From an uncultured Burkholderiales bacterium (GTDB lineage: Bacteria; Pseudomonadota; Gammaproteobacteria; Burkholderiales; Burkholderiaceae_C), in assembly GCA_943908475.1 (NCBI GenBank), contig CALTTG010000019.1:6639-70638 (forward strand): DNA of 64,000 bases, given 5' to 3'. The translations under genes were made by a program, and so were the position numbers. Each line of letters opens with the position of its first letter. Positions within the stretch are counted from its first letter, which is position 1. The notes beneath the pieces are model-generated. The model ran no database searches and was not told the DNA's origin. It was given only the letters and a program-made list of their open reading frames with translations. This document shows positions 50,977 to 60,695 of this stretch, piece after piece.

Positions 50977-52542
50977 ATGAACCTCTTCACCGCTTTCCAG
51001 GCTGGCTGGCCAGCCACCCTCGACGAAGCCGCCATCGTGGGTGACGACGGCATCTACACCTGGCGCGACCTGGAGCGAGGAACGGCCATGCTGGCGAACC
51101 TGCTGGGCACCCTGAAGTGGCCAGCCTCTGGCCGAGGGGCCCAGCGTCGACCGCCCATCGTGGCCGCGCACGTCGACAAGTCGGTGGAAGCGCTGATGCT
51201 GTACCTGGCCACCCTGCGTGCCGGGTGCGTGTTCCTGCCGCTGAACCCGGCCTACCGTGCCGCCGAACTCGACCACTTCATCGACGATGCACAGCCGGCG
51301 GTGCTGGTGTGTCGCACCCCTGACCTCGACTGGATCGCCCCGCTGGCGGCTCACCGGGGCGTGGCCCACCTGTTCACCCTCAATGACGACCGAAGCGGCA
51401 GTTTGCTGGCGCATGCGGCCATTCAAAGCGACCAGCACGAGGTGGTCCCTCGGCATGCGCAAGACCTGGCGGCCATCCTGTACACCTCGGGCACGACCGG
51501 GCGCAGCAAAGGCGCCATGCTCAGCCATGGCAACTTGCTGAGCAACGCGCGCACCCTGCTTCGCCACTGGGACTGGCGACACGACGACTGCCTCGTGCAC
51601 GCGCTGCCGATCTTTCACATCCACGGCCTCTTCGTGGCCAGCCACTGCGCCTTGCTGTCGGCCACCCCCATGCGCTGGGTCACCCGATTCGAGCCCTCTC
51701 GGGTGTTGGACCACCTGCAAGACACCCAAGCGCCCCGTGCGACGGTGTTCATGGGCGTGCCCACCATGTACGGTCGATTGCTGGCCGACGAACGCTTGAA
51801 CGCCCGAAGCACGGCCCACATGAGACTGTTTGTCAGCGGGTCAGCGCCCCTGCTGGCCAGCGCCTTCGAGGCCTTTTCACGCCGCACCGGCCACGTCATC
51901 CTGGAGCGATACGGCATGAGCGAAACGGGCATGCTCTGCTCGAACCCTTGCCGAGCCTCCGAAGGCCCTCGCGTCAGCGGCAGCGTCGGTCCGGCCCTGC
52001 CCGGCGTGAACGTTCGGATCGTGGACCCCGATGGTCTGCCCTGCCCCATCGACGGCGTGGGGCAGGTGCACGTCAAGGGGCCCAATGTTTTTTCGGGTTA
52101 CCTGGGCTTGCCCCAGCAGACCGCCGAAGCCTTCACCCAGGACGGCTGGTTCATCACGGGCGATGTCGGGCGCATCGACGCCGAAGGCTACGTTCGGCTG
52201 GTGGGCCGGGCCAAAGACTTGATCATCACCGGTGGCTTCAACGTGTACCCGGCCGAGGTCGAGAGCCACCTCGACAAACTCGAAGGTGTCGTCGAATCGG
52301 CGGTCATCGGGGTGCCCCATGCCGACTTCGGCGAGGGCGTGATGGCGGTGGTGGTCACCCATGGCGGCCGACCACTGGATGAAGCGACCCTGCTGGCCTC
52401 GCTGAAAATCACGATCGCGTCTTACAAGGTGCCCAAGCGCATCGTGTTCGTGGACGAACTGCCCCGCAACGCCATGGGCAAGGTTCAGAAAAACCTGCTG
52501 CGTCTGCAGCATCAGCACACTTTCACCGGAGCGCCCCAATGA
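50977..52542 (+). CDS. Malonyl-CoA synthetase-like AMP-binding enzyme
   Basis: The 521-residue protein has the ANL phosphate loop LYTSGTTGRSKGAM, the malonyl-CoA synthetase (MatB)-like block HALPIFHIHGLFVA, RYGMSETGM, GWFITGDVGRIDAEG and the catalytic Lys in NAMGKVQKN. It would activate malonate or a related dicarboxylate. It overlaps the downstream aldolase gene by four bases (ATGA), and GGTGAG precedes the ATG. Substrate is inferred from family resemblance. Confidence 0.82.
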   Translation: MNLFTAFQAGWPATLDEAAIVGDDGIYTWRDLERGTAMLANLLGTLKWPASGRGAQRRPPIVAAHVDKSVEALMLYLATLRAGCVFLPLNPAYRAAELDHFIDDAQPAVLVCRTPDLDWIAPLAAHRGVAHLFTLNDDRSGSLLAHAAIQSDQHEVVPRHAQDLAAILYTSGTTGRSKGAMLSHGNLLSNARTLLRHWDWRHDDCLVHALPIFHIHGLFVASHCALLSATPMRWVTRFEPSRVLDHLQDTQAPRATVFMGVPTMYGRLLADERLNARSTAHMRLFVSGSAPLLASAFEAFSRRTGHVILERYGMSETGMLCSNPCRASEGPRVSGSVGPALPGVNVRIVDPDGLPCPIDGVGQVHVKGPNVFSGYLGLPQQTAEAFTQDGWFITGDVGRIDAEGYVRLVGRAKDLIITGGFNVYPAEVESHLDKLEGVVESAVIGVPHADFGEGVMAVVVTHGGRPLDEATLLASLKITIASYKVPKRIVFVDELPRNAMGKVQKNLLRLQHQHTFTGAPQ

Positions 52543-53297
52543 ACATCCCCTCTGTCCAGGACCAGGTCAGCCCCGAGGAGTGGCAACTTCGTGTGGACCT
52601 GGCGGCCGCCTACCGACTGGTGGCGCTGTATGGCTGGAGCGATCTGGTCTTCACCCACATCTCGGCGCGCCTGCCCGGACCGGATCACCACTTCCTGATC
52701 AACCCCTACGGGCTGATGTTCGACGAGATCACGGCCTCCAGCTTGGTCAAGGTCGACCAAGACTGCAACAAATTGATGGACTCCCCCTTCCCGGTCAACC
52801 CGGCGGGGTTCACCATCCACAGCGCCGTGCATGCCGTGCGAGAAGATGCCGGCTGCGTGATGCACACGCACACGCGAGCGGGGGTGGGCGTCTCGGCACA
52901 AAAAGCGGGCGTGCTGCCCATTTCGCAGCAAAGCACCTTCGTGCTGGCCTCGCTGGCCTACCATGACTACGAAGGCGTGGCGTTCCGCGAAGACGAGAAA
53001 CCTCGTTTGCAAGCCGACCTGGGCGACAAGAATTTCCTGATGTTGCGCAACCATGGCCTGCTGACCGTGGGCCGCAGCGTGGCAGGCGCTTTCTTGAACA
53101 TGTATGTGTTCGAAAGCACCTGCCAGATCCAATTGGCGGCGCAAAGCGGCGGTGCCGAACTCACCCTGGTGGACCCCAAGATCTTGGACACCACCGCACA
53201 GGCCATGAAGGTGCAGACGGGTGGCATGGGGGCTGCTTTCGTGTGGCCCTCTTTGATTCGCAAACTCGATCGCATCGACACCCGCTACAAAACATGA
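52539..53297 (+). CDS. Class II aldolase/adducin-family protein
   Basis: A 252-residue protein with the metal-binding His residues in VMHTHTRAG and LRNHGLLTVG, as in class II aldolases of the fuculose/ribulose phosphate type. Its substrate is not known; the coupling to the malonyl-CoA synthetase-like gene is positional only. Overlaps the gene on each side by four bases. Confidence 0.88.
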   Translation: MNIPSVQDQVSPEEWQLRVDLAAAYRLVALYGWSDLVFTHISARLPGPDHHFLINPYGLMFDEITASSLVKVDQDCNKLMDSPFPVNPAGFTIHSAVHAVREDAGCVMHTHTRAGVGVSAQKAGVLPISQQSTFVLASLAYHDYEGVAFREDEKPRLQADLGDKNFLMLRNHGLLTVGRSVAGAFLNMYVFESTCQIQLAAQSGGAELTLVDPKILDTTAQAMKVQTGGMGAAFVWPSLIRKLDRIDTRYKT

Positions 53298-54067
53298 ACA
53301 AATGGACGATCGTTGGCGCCATGGTGGTGGGCGCCTTGGGGGTCTCGGCGGCCCTGGTGGTGGGCGGTGACCGACTGGGCGCTTTGCAAGGTCCAGCGGG
53401 CGCCAGCGCGGCCACCCCTTCGGTGGGAGCACCGTGGCAGATCCACCCGCAGCCCGATGGCAGCAGTGTGGTGTTTGGCCCCGCAGGCCTGCGACTGAGC
53501 CCGCTGCGGGAACAAGCCAGCACCTTGGGTGATGTGCTGCGCCTGTGGCCCATCGAGCATCAGGTGGCGGTGGTCGCGGGCCCGGAGGAAGACGGTGCTT
53601 TGGAAGCGTTCGTGGACCCGGCCCAACTGAGCTTCGTGACGGGCAAGCTCGTGGTCTCGCTGCACGCCACGCCCGAGCAACTCAAGGGCATGAAAGACCG
53701 TGCCGCCAAGGTCGACTTCATGGAAAGCACCACCCGGCGTTTCACCTTGGCCGTGGGCGACATGGCCGACGCGCTGAAGGCGCCGGTCCGAGGGCTCAGC
53801 CTGGTGCCTCAGGCCCAACTCGATGCGCAGACGGTGATCCAGCGATTTGGCCCGCCTGGGCTGCGGCTGACCGTGGGCTCGGGTGATGCCGCCGTGGAAC
53901 ACCTGCTCTACCCCGACAAGGGCATTGACGTGGCCATCCACCCCAAGGGCAAGGACGTGATCCAGTACGTCTCGCCGGCCCAGTTCGAGGACCGCTTGCT
54001 GGAGCCCTTGCAGGCGGCCCGAGCGACACCGGCCGCGTCAGCGCCCCGCGCCGAGCCTCAACCCTGA
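53294..54067 (+). CDS. Membrane-anchored hypothetical protein
   Basis: A 257-residue protein with one N-terminal hydrophobic helix (about 5-25) and a soluble remainder that I do not recognise. It overlaps the aldolase gene by ATGA, and its 3' end overlaps the convergent acyltransferase gene by 10 bases. Ala/Pro-rich C-terminus. Periplasmic location is likely. Confidence 0.7.
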   Translation: MNKWTIVGAMVVGALGVSAALVVGGDRLGALQGPAGASAATPSVGAPWQIHPQPDGSSVVFGPAGLRLSPLREQASTLGDVLRLWPIEHQVAVVAGPEEDGALEAFVDPAQLSFVTGKLVVSLHATPEQLKGMKDRAAKVDFMESTTRRFTLAVGDMADALKAPVRGLSLVPQAQLDAQTVIQRFGPPGLRLTVGSGDAAVEHLLYPDKGIDVAIHPKGKDVIQYVSPAQFEDRLLEPLQAARATPAASAPRAEPQP

Positions 54068-54930
54068 CGCCAGGATTGGATGAGGGCGTCTTTGCGGCGC
54101 CACAGCCCATCGATCCAGGCCTGCAACTTGGCCCGGTAGGCCGAACTGGAGGCGTCCTCGGCCGCGGCCAGTTCGGTCGGGATCTTTTCCTGACGGATGT
54201 CGACCCTCACGTCGACCACCTTGCCGGTCAGCAGGTCCCAGAACGTCGGCACGCCACCGGGGTACACGATGGTCACGTCCACGAGCGCATCAAACTGCGG
54301 GCCCATGGTCTCCAGGGCCATGGCCAGCCCCCCGACCTTGGGCTTGAGCAAGGTTTGGAAGGGCGATTTTTGCTGGTCGTGCTTGGCCTGGGTGAAGCGA
54401 GTGCCCTCGGCGAAACTGATCACCGAGGTGGGGATCACGCGGAATTTTTCGCATGCCTTGCGCGCGGTCTCGATGTCTTTGGCCGCACTTTTGCCCCCCT
54501 TGCGACGCATGAATGGGAAGTCCAGCGCCCACCAGGCCAGGCCCATGATGGGCACATAAATCAGCTCTTGCTTGAGGAAGAACTTCAGCAGCGGAATGCG
54601 GCGGTTGAAGATGCGTTGCAACACCAAGATGTCCACCCAACTCTGGTGGTTGGCGCTCACGAGGTACCAGCCCTTGGGCTTGAAGTTCTCCAAACCTTGC
54701 ACGTGCCAAGGCTTGGGTTGAACCGCCTTCATCCAGGCCGTGTTGACGCCAATCCAGATCTCGGCCAGCCCATTGAGCAGGGTGTCAATCACCTTGCGAA
54801 CGAGGGTGAAGGGCAAGATCATTTTGATCAGTGCCAAGGGGAACAACAAAGAGAAGACCGTCACCACGTTGGCGAACAGCACCACGCTGGCCACCACGCC
54901 CTTGACGGACGACACGATTGCATTCGACAT
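54058..54930 (-). CDS. 1-acylglycerol-3-phosphate acyltransferase-like protein
   Basis: A roughly 290-residue PlsC-family acyltransferase with the HX4D motif NHQSWVD and the second motif FAEGTRF, plus one or two N-terminal hydrophobic segments. Predicted to acylate lysophosphatidic acid or a related lipid in the inner membrane. ATG 54930 is preferred over the frame start at 54963. The family contains YihG-like proteins of the same length. Confidence 0.88.
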   Translation of the reverse strand: MSNAIVSSVKGVVASVVLFANVVTVFSLLFPLALIKMILPFTLVRKVIDTLLNGLAEIWIGVNTAWMKAVQPKPWHVQGLENFKPKGWYLVSANHQSWVDILVLQRIFNRRIPLLKFFLKQELIYVPIMGLAWWALDFPFMRRKGGKSAAKDIETARKACEKFRVIPTSVISFAEGTRFTQAKHDQQKSPFQTLLKPKVGGLAMALETMGPQFDALVDVTIVYPGGVPTFWDLLTGKVVDVRVDIRQEKIPTELAAAEDASSSAYRAKLQAWIDGLWRRKDALIQSWRQG

Positions 54931-55037
54931 GTGAAACATCGCCTTGTGAAAACCTGGGGTCAACCCCAGGGCGCGATTATCACCACAGGGAACGACAAAT
55001 GTCGCAGCCAGATCAAGAAAGCGTCGGCCCCGAGGCC

Positions 55038-56201
55038 TCAGGCGGCGTGAACGCCCATCTCCACCGAACGACCCGACCGTTTGGCGCGGTACATCGCCTC
55101 ATCGGCCGAGTTGAGCAGCGCCTCGGCTGACACATCGGCGGGCGGGAAGAAGGTGGCCCCCATGCTGGCGTCGATCCACACCTTGGTGGGGCCATGCAAT
55201 CGGGTGGACGGCACCACAAAGTGCTGGCGAATTTCGCCGCGCAACTTGTCGATGAGCGCCTGCAACTGGGCGTCATGGCCCACCCCTTGGGTGAGCACCA
55301 CGAACTCGTCGCCGCCCAAGCGCGCCAGCGTGTCCGACTCGCGCAAGCACCGCCGCATGCGCCGAGCCACTTCGCGCAACACCTCGTCGCCCGCCGCGTG
55401 CCCATGCGTGTCGTTGACCGCCTTGAACCCATCGAGGTCCACGAACACCACCGCACCCGCCAGGCCCGTGCGACGCGAGCTGGTGAGGGCCTGGGTCAAG
55501 CGATCGATCAACAGCACCCGATTGGGCAGGCTGGTGAGCGGGTCGTGCAAGGCTTCATGGCGAAGTTGCTGCCGGTCCTGGTTGACGGCTCGGCGGATCA
55601 GGAACAACTGACGCTGACGGTACTCGGCCAGGTAAGCCGCGGTACCAGCCAGCACATTGCCGCAAAACAGCTGCAGGTTGTGGCTGAGCCACACCTCGAT
55701 GGGACGCTCCTGCATGTACACAAACAGCACGTTGTAGGCGAGCATCACGAGCAGGTTGCACACCAGGGCAAAACTGAAGCGCAGTCCGACAAAGTCGAAG
55801 GTGAACACCGACAGCAGCAGCAACGTCGCGTAGTAATGCTCGAGTGCGCGCGGTGGCAAGTGCCAGAAAATGGTCAGCGTGCTGGCCGCCGCCACGAGGC
55901 TGGCCGCACTGAGGATGAGGTGCGCGTGGCGCTCGTACCAGGGCGCCCAGGTGCAGGCCAGCGAGAACAGGCCGGCGCCCAGGCTGGCCATGCGGATGCC
56001 CCACACCAGGGGCTGGAGTTCTGCGGGCACATAGAACGGATCAAGCACCCCGAACAAGCCGTACACCAGCAGCCCCACGATGGTGGCCAGTCGGGCATGC
56101 CAACGCAGCCGAGGCAGGCTCGCGGCCTGGTACTGTGACTCCAGGTCGACATCGCGAAACGAGAGGCTCACGGGCCTCAGCTGTCGGTACAGACCGCTCA
56201 T
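55038..56201 (-). CDS. Membrane-bound diguanylate cyclase (GGDEF)
   Basis: A 387-residue protein with an N-terminal region of about six hydrophobic segments (residues 35-190) and a C-terminal GGDEF domain with the intact signature GGDEF in RLGGDEFVVL. It therefore probably makes cyclic di-GMP. I did not find the RxxD inhibitory site at the usual place. No EAL domain is present. It is divergent from the ABC transporter gene at 56326. Confidence 0.92.
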   Translation of the reverse strand: MSGLYRQLRPVSLSFRDVDLESQYQAASLPRLRWHARLATIVGLLVYGLFGVLDPFYVPAELQPLVWGIRMASLGAGLFSLACTWAPWYERHAHLILSAASLVAAASTLTIFWHLPPRALEHYYATLLLLSVFTFDFVGLRFSFALVCNLLVMLAYNVLFVYMQERPIEVWLSHNLQLFCGNVLAGTAAYLAEYRQRQLFLIRRAVNQDRQQLRHEALHDPLTSLPNRVLLIDRLTQALTSSRRTGLAGAVVFVDLDGFKAVNDTHGHAAGDEVLREVARRMRRCLRESDTLARLGGDEFVVLTQGVGHDAQLQALIDKLRGEIRQHFVVPSTRLHGPTKVWIDASMGATFFPPADVSAEALLNSADEAMYRAKRSGRSVEMGVHAA

Positions 56202-56325
56202 GGGTTCAGCCGCTCGCCTCTCTGCATCAGTGTGTTTCTATGTTCCATTATCCGGGAAATGTCGAAAAACAGGCATCCCGCATGCCCCCCGCACAGTGGG
56301 GTACGCTTGCGGCCTACCCTAAGGA

Positions 56326-58161
56326 ATGCCCGTGCTGACCTGGTTCCAGAACCTCATCGACCCCTATCCCGAAGGGGCGCCCCCCACACCACCCAACACC
56401 TTGCTGGCCTTTCTCTGGGCCGGAACACGGGGCATGCGCCGGTACCTGCTGGCCATGACCAGCCTGACGGCACTGATCGCGGCATTCGAAGCCATGCTGT
56501 TTGCCATGCTGGGCAACATCGTTGACTGGCTCAGCAAGGTGCCCCCCCACGAGTTGTTCGCGCGGGAGCAAGTGCAACTGTGGTGGCTGGCTGGCATCCT
56601 CGTCGCCAGCCCCTTGGCCGTGTTCCTGCAGACGCTGCTCAAGCACCAGACCCTCGCCGGCCCCTTCCCGATGCGCTTGCGGTGGAACTTCCACCGCCTC
56701 ATGCTGGGGCAGAGCATGAGCTTCTACCAAGATGAGTTTGCAGGTCGGGTGGCCACCAAGGTCATGCAGACCGCCCTGGCGGTGCGAGACACCTGCTTCA
56801 TTCTGGGCGACATCCTGGTGTTCGTGGTCATCTACTTCGTGACCATGACCGCCGTGGTCGGTGGCTTCAATGCCTGGCTCTTGCTGCCGTTCCTGGGCTG
56901 GCTGACCCTGTACGTGGGCGCGATCACCTACTTCGTGCCGCGCTTGAGCCAATCGGCCAAAAACCAGGCCGATGCCCGCTCGCTCATGACCGGCCGCGTG
57001 ACCGATGCCTACACCAACATCGCCACGGTCAAGCTGTTCTCGCACGCGAACCGTGAAGCCGGCCATGCGCGATCGGCCATGAAAGACTTCATGGTGACCG
57101 TGCACGGCCAGATGCGACTGGTCAGCGGGTTTGAGGTGACCAACCACAGCCTGAGCATGCTGCTGATCCTGAGCACGGCGGGTTCGGCCCTGTGGCTGTG
57201 GACGCAAGGCCAGGTGGGCATCGGTGCGGTGGCTGCGGCCACGGCCATGGCCCTGCGCCTCAATGGCATTTCACACTGGATGATGTGGGAGATGGCCATG
57301 CTGTTCGAGCACATCGGCACCGTGCAAGACGGCATGAACACCCTGTCTCGCTCGCCCCAGGTGGTGGATCGGCCTGACGCCCCTGCGCTCACCGTGCACC
57401 GGGGTGAGGTGAAGTTCGAGCAGGTCAATTTCAGCTACGGGGGCGAGAAGCAAGTCATTCAATGCCTGAACCTGCACATTCGCCCTGGCGAGAAAATCGG
57501 CCTGGTGGGTCGATCGGGTGCTGGCAAATCCACCATCGTGAACCTGCTGCTGCGCTTTTACGATGCCGACAGTGGTCGCGTGTTGATCGATGGGCAAAAC
57601 GTCAGCGACGTCACCCAAGACAGCCTGCGCGCGCAAGTGGGCATGGTCACGCAAGACACCTCGCTGCTGCACCGCTCGGTGCGAGACAACATCCTGTATG
57701 GCCGGCCAGACGCCAGCGATGCCGACATGGTTCATGCCGCCGAGAAAGCCGAGGCCGCCGACTTCATCGCCTGCCTGACCGACCCCCATGGCCGAACCGG
57801 TTACGACGCCCACGTGGGCGAGCGCGGTGTGAAACTCTCAGGCGGCCAGCGACAGCGCATTGCGATTGCGCGCGTGATGCTCAAAGATGCGCCCATCCTC
57901 CTGCTGGATGAAGCCACCAGTGCACTCGACTCCGAGGTGGAATCGGCCATTCAGGCCAGCCTGTACCGGCTGATGGAGGGCAAGACCGTGGTGGCCATTG
58001 CGCACCGCCTGTCGACCATTGCCGCGATGGACCGCCTGATCGTGCTCGATCAAGGGCGCATCGTGGAAGAAGGTGATCACGCCACCTTGTTGGCCCAAGG
58101 CGGCTTGTATGCGCGCCTGTGGGCCCATCAGAGCGGCGGCTTCCTGGGTGAGGAAGCCTGA
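56326..58161 (+). CDS. ABC exporter, fused permease and ATPase
   Basis: A 611-residue half-transporter with about six transmembrane helices in residues 30-320 and a C-terminal ATPase with Walker A GRSGAGKSTIV, signature KLSGGQRQRIAIARV and Walker B ILLLDEATSAL. It would work as a homodimer. It resembles MsbA/multidrug exporters, but the substrate is unknown. The start at 56326 is a plausible ATG close to the AT-poor divergent promoter region. Confidence 0.9.
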   Translation: MPVLTWFQNLIDPYPEGAPPTPPNTLLAFLWAGTRGMRRYLLAMTSLTALIAAFEAMLFAMLGNIVDWLSKVPPHELFAREQVQLWWLAGILVASPLAVFLQTLLKHQTLAGPFPMRLRWNFHRLMLGQSMSFYQDEFAGRVATKVMQTALAVRDTCFILGDILVFVVIYFVTMTAVVGGFNAWLLLPFLGWLTLYVGAITYFVPRLSQSAKNQADARSLMTGRVTDAYTNIATVKLFSHANREAGHARSAMKDFMVTVHGQMRLVSGFEVTNHSLSMLLILSTAGSALWLWTQGQVGIGAVAAATAMALRLNGISHWMMWEMAMLFEHIGTVQDGMNTLSRSPQVVDRPDAPALTVHRGEVKFEQVNFSYGGEKQVIQCLNLHIRPGEKIGLVGRSGAGKSTIVNLLLRFYDADSGRVLIDGQNVSDVTQDSLRAQVGMVTQDTSLLHRSVRDNILYGRPDASDADMVHAAEKAEAADFIACLTDPHGRTGYDAHVGERGVKLSGGQRQRIAIARVMLKDAPILLLDEATSALDSEVESAIQASLYRLMEGKTVVAIAHRLSTIAAMDRLIVLDQGRIVEEGDHATLLAQGGLYARLWAHQSGGFLGEEA

Positions 58162-58187
58162 CCGCTCGATCACGTCTCCCGACGTGT

Positions 58188-59156
58188 TCAACCTTCGATG
58201 GGGCTGATGCCAGCGATCGCCCAATCGCGGCTCTCGTCCACCGGGCGCACCAAGTGCCACAGCTCGGAGAAGGGCTGGGCGCCCGCGCCGACTTCTTCGC
58301 GGATCATGCCGGAGAAGTTGACCGACACCACCCACTGACCATGTTCCTGGGCCGTGTCCACGATCTGGGCGTCGAGTTGCATCACATCGGTTTGCTGAGC
58401 CGTCTCACCGCGCTCTTGCAGGTCCAGGCGCAACGAGGCGAACAATTCGGGCGTGGTGAACTTGCGCAGGTCGTCGAGGTTGGCCTCGTCATTGGCGGCT
58501 TGCAGGCGGATGAAGATCATCTTGGCGATGCGCTCGAAACCCGCAGCGTCGAAACCGGCGGGCACGGCGGCGGCCGACGCCGGCTGTGCGGCGGCCACAG
58601 GCTGCGCCGCCACCGGCGACGAGGTCGCGCCGGCGCCACCGCCGAAGTTGAACGCTTCACGCTGCATGGGTTGCTGCGCAGGGAACGGCGCACCCGCGCC
58701 CGCCAGCTGGGGGCCGGCCTGGCGGTTGCCCGCGAATCGACGCACCAGGAAACCAATGACGAACACGGCCAAGAGGCCCAAGATGGCCATCATCAGGAAG
58801 TTGCCAAACGCTTCGCCCATGCCCAGGTGGCTCATGAGCGCAGCGATGCCCAGGCCCGCGGCCAGACCGGCGATCGGGCCCATCCAGTTGCGCTTGGGCG
58901 CCGCCTGCTGGGCTGCTGCCGCCGTGCCTTGCGCCGGAGCGGCCGCGTTGGTGGGCGCACCCGGCTTGCCCGGCACCGCTTGGTTGGGCGTGGCGTCAGG
59001 GGTGGCGTTCTGAACCGGTTTGGCCGGCATCTGGCGCTGCATGCCCGCAGGGCGGCCGCTGCCCAGGCGCTTGGCGTCGGCTTCCATGGGGGTGAACACC
59101 ATGGCGGCGCTGGCCAGCACCATCGACCACGCCATCAAACCCGTCTTGACCTTCAT
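58188..59156 (-). CDS. Exported/membrane Tim44-like domain protein
   Basis: A 322-residue protein with an N-terminal signal or anchor (MKVKTGLMAWSMVLASAAMVFTPMEADA cleaved or retained), an Ala/Pro/Gln-rich linker and one hydrophobic segment (about 120-150). The C-terminal Tim44-like domain includes RIAKMIFIRLQAANDEANLDDL. The frame runs far upstream, but the ATG at 59156 gives the expected signal sequence. Bacterial relatives are of unknown function. Confidence 0.85.
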   Translation of the reverse strand: MKVKTGLMAWSMVLASAAMVFTPMEADAKRLGSGRPAGMQRQMPAKPVQNATPDATPNQAVPGKPGAPTNAAAPAQGTAAAAQQAAPKRNWMGPIAGLAAGLGIAALMSHLGMGEAFGNFLMMAILGLLAVFVIGFLVRRFAGNRQAGPQLAGAGAPFPAQQPMQREAFNFGGGAGATSSPVAAQPVAAAQPASAAAVPAGFDAAGFERIAKMIFIRLQAANDEANLDDLRKFTTPELFASLRLDLQERGETAQQTDVMQLDAQIVDTAQEHGQWVVSVNFSGMIREEVGAGAQPFSELWHLVRPVDESRDWAIAGISPIEG

Positions 59157-59243
59157 GAACTTTCCTTTCGCTCGGTGAGCGGATGACATGAACTGAATAT
59201 TAACAAAATTCGGTCCCGTGGGTGCAAGGGGATAATCGCGGCC

Positions 59244-60674
59244 ATGAGCACGCCCCACCCCTCCGACACCGCCACGCCATCCGACTCGACTCAGGGGTTC
59301 GGCCGCCTGCCCTTGCCCCCGGCCATGCAGGACAACCTGCGCAGCCTGGGCTACCTCGAGATGACCGCCATTCAGGCCGCCAGCCTGCCCCTGAGCCTGG
59401 ACGGCGCCGACCTGATCGCCCAGGCCAAAACAGGCAGCGGCAAGACCGCCGCCTTTGCCCTGCCCTTGCTGCACCGACTGGACCCCCAATGCCGCGACGT
59501 GCAGGCCATGGTCCTGTGCCCCACGCGGGAGCTGGCCGATCAGGTCACCCAAGAGATTCGGCGCCTGGCGCGCTTTGAGGCCAACCTCAAGGTGCTCACC
59601 CTGTGCGGTGGCAGCACCATGCGGCCTCAGATCGAAAGCCTCGGCCATGGCGCCCACGTGGTGGTGGGCACCCCCGGCCGCCTCATGGACCACCTGGAGC
59701 GGGGCACCCTCGACCTCTCTGGCCTTCGCACCCTGGTGCTGGACGAGGCCGACCGCATGCTGGACATGGGCTTCTACGACGACATCGTGCGAGTGGCCAA
59801 AGCGTGCCCCAAGCAGCGCCAGACCTTGCTGTTTTCCGCCACCTTCCCCGATGGCATTGCCAAGCTCAGTGGCCAGTTCATGCGGCAACCCCGCGAGGTC
59901 AAGGTGGCCGTCAAGCACGAGGCCGGCAAGATCGAGCAACGCTGGTACGAGGTCGACCGCGACACCCGACTTGATGCCGTCTCGAAGCTGTTGCTGCACT
60001 TTCGCCCCGCGAGCACGATTGCTTTTTGCAACACCAAACAGCAGTGCCGTGACCTGGTCGATGTGCTGACTGCACAAGGCATTGACGCCATCGCCTTGCA
60101 TGGCGATCTGGAACAACGAGAACGCGATCAGGTGTTGATCCAGTTTGCCAACCGCAGCACCTCGGTGCTGGTGGCCACCGATGTGGCCGCTCGCGGCCTG
60201 GACATCGCCCAACTGGAGGCGGTGATCAATGTGGACGTCACCCCCGACCCCGAGGTGCACGTGCACCGCATCGGGCGGACGGGCCGAGGTGACGCCATGG
60301 GCCTGGCGCTCAACCTGGCCAGCATGGACGAGATGGGGCGCGTGGGCAACATCGAGCTGCTCCAAGGTCGAGCGTCCCAGTGGCACCCTTTGACCGAGTT
60401 GACACCCGCCAGCCGCGAACCCCTGGCCCCTCCCATGGTGACCGTGCAGATCCTGGGCGGGCGCAAGGAAAAGATCCGACCGGGCGATGTGTTGGGCGCC
60501 TTGACCGGCGACGCCGGGTTTGAAGGCAGTCAGATCGGCAAGATCAACGTGACCGACTTCCACACCTATGTGGCGGTCGACCGCCAGATCGCCACCAAGG
60601 CGGTCGCGCGCTTGAATGCCGGCAAGGTCAAGGGCAAAAAGGTCAAGGCCCGCCTGCTGAGCGAAGCGGGCTGA
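59244..60674 (+). CDS. dbpA: ATP-dependent RNA helicase DbpA
   Basis: A 476-residue DEAD-box helicase with Walker A AKTGSGKT, the DEAD-box motif VLDEADRMLDMGF, SAT and HRIGRTGR. Its C-terminal RNA-recognition-like domain (about 400-476) is the part of DbpA that binds helix 92 of 23S rRNA during 50S assembly. ATG 59244 is preceded by an ordinary spacer; the length matches E. coli DbpA. Confidence 0.94.
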   Translation: MSTPHPSDTATPSDSTQGFGRLPLPPAMQDNLRSLGYLEMTAIQAASLPLSLDGADLIAQAKTGSGKTAAFALPLLHRLDPQCRDVQAMVLCPTRELADQVTQEIRRLARFEANLKVLTLCGGSTMRPQIESLGHGAHVVVGTPGRLMDHLERGTLDLSGLRTLVLDEADRMLDMGFYDDIVRVAKACPKQRQTLLFSATFPDGIAKLSGQFMRQPREVKVAVKHEAGKIEQRWYEVDRDTRLDAVSKLLLHFRPASTIAFCNTKQQCRDLVDVLTAQGIDAIALHGDLEQRERDQVLIQFANRSTSVLVATDVAARGLDIAQLEAVINVDVTPDPEVHVHRIGRTGRGDAMGLALNLASMDEMGRVGNIELLQGRASQWHPLTELTPASREPLAPPMVTVQILGGRKEKIRPGDVLGALTGDAGFEGSQIGKINVTDFHTYVAVDRQIATKAVARLNAGKVKGKKVKARLLSEAG

Positions 60675-60695
60675 GCACGGCGTGATGCGCGGGGC

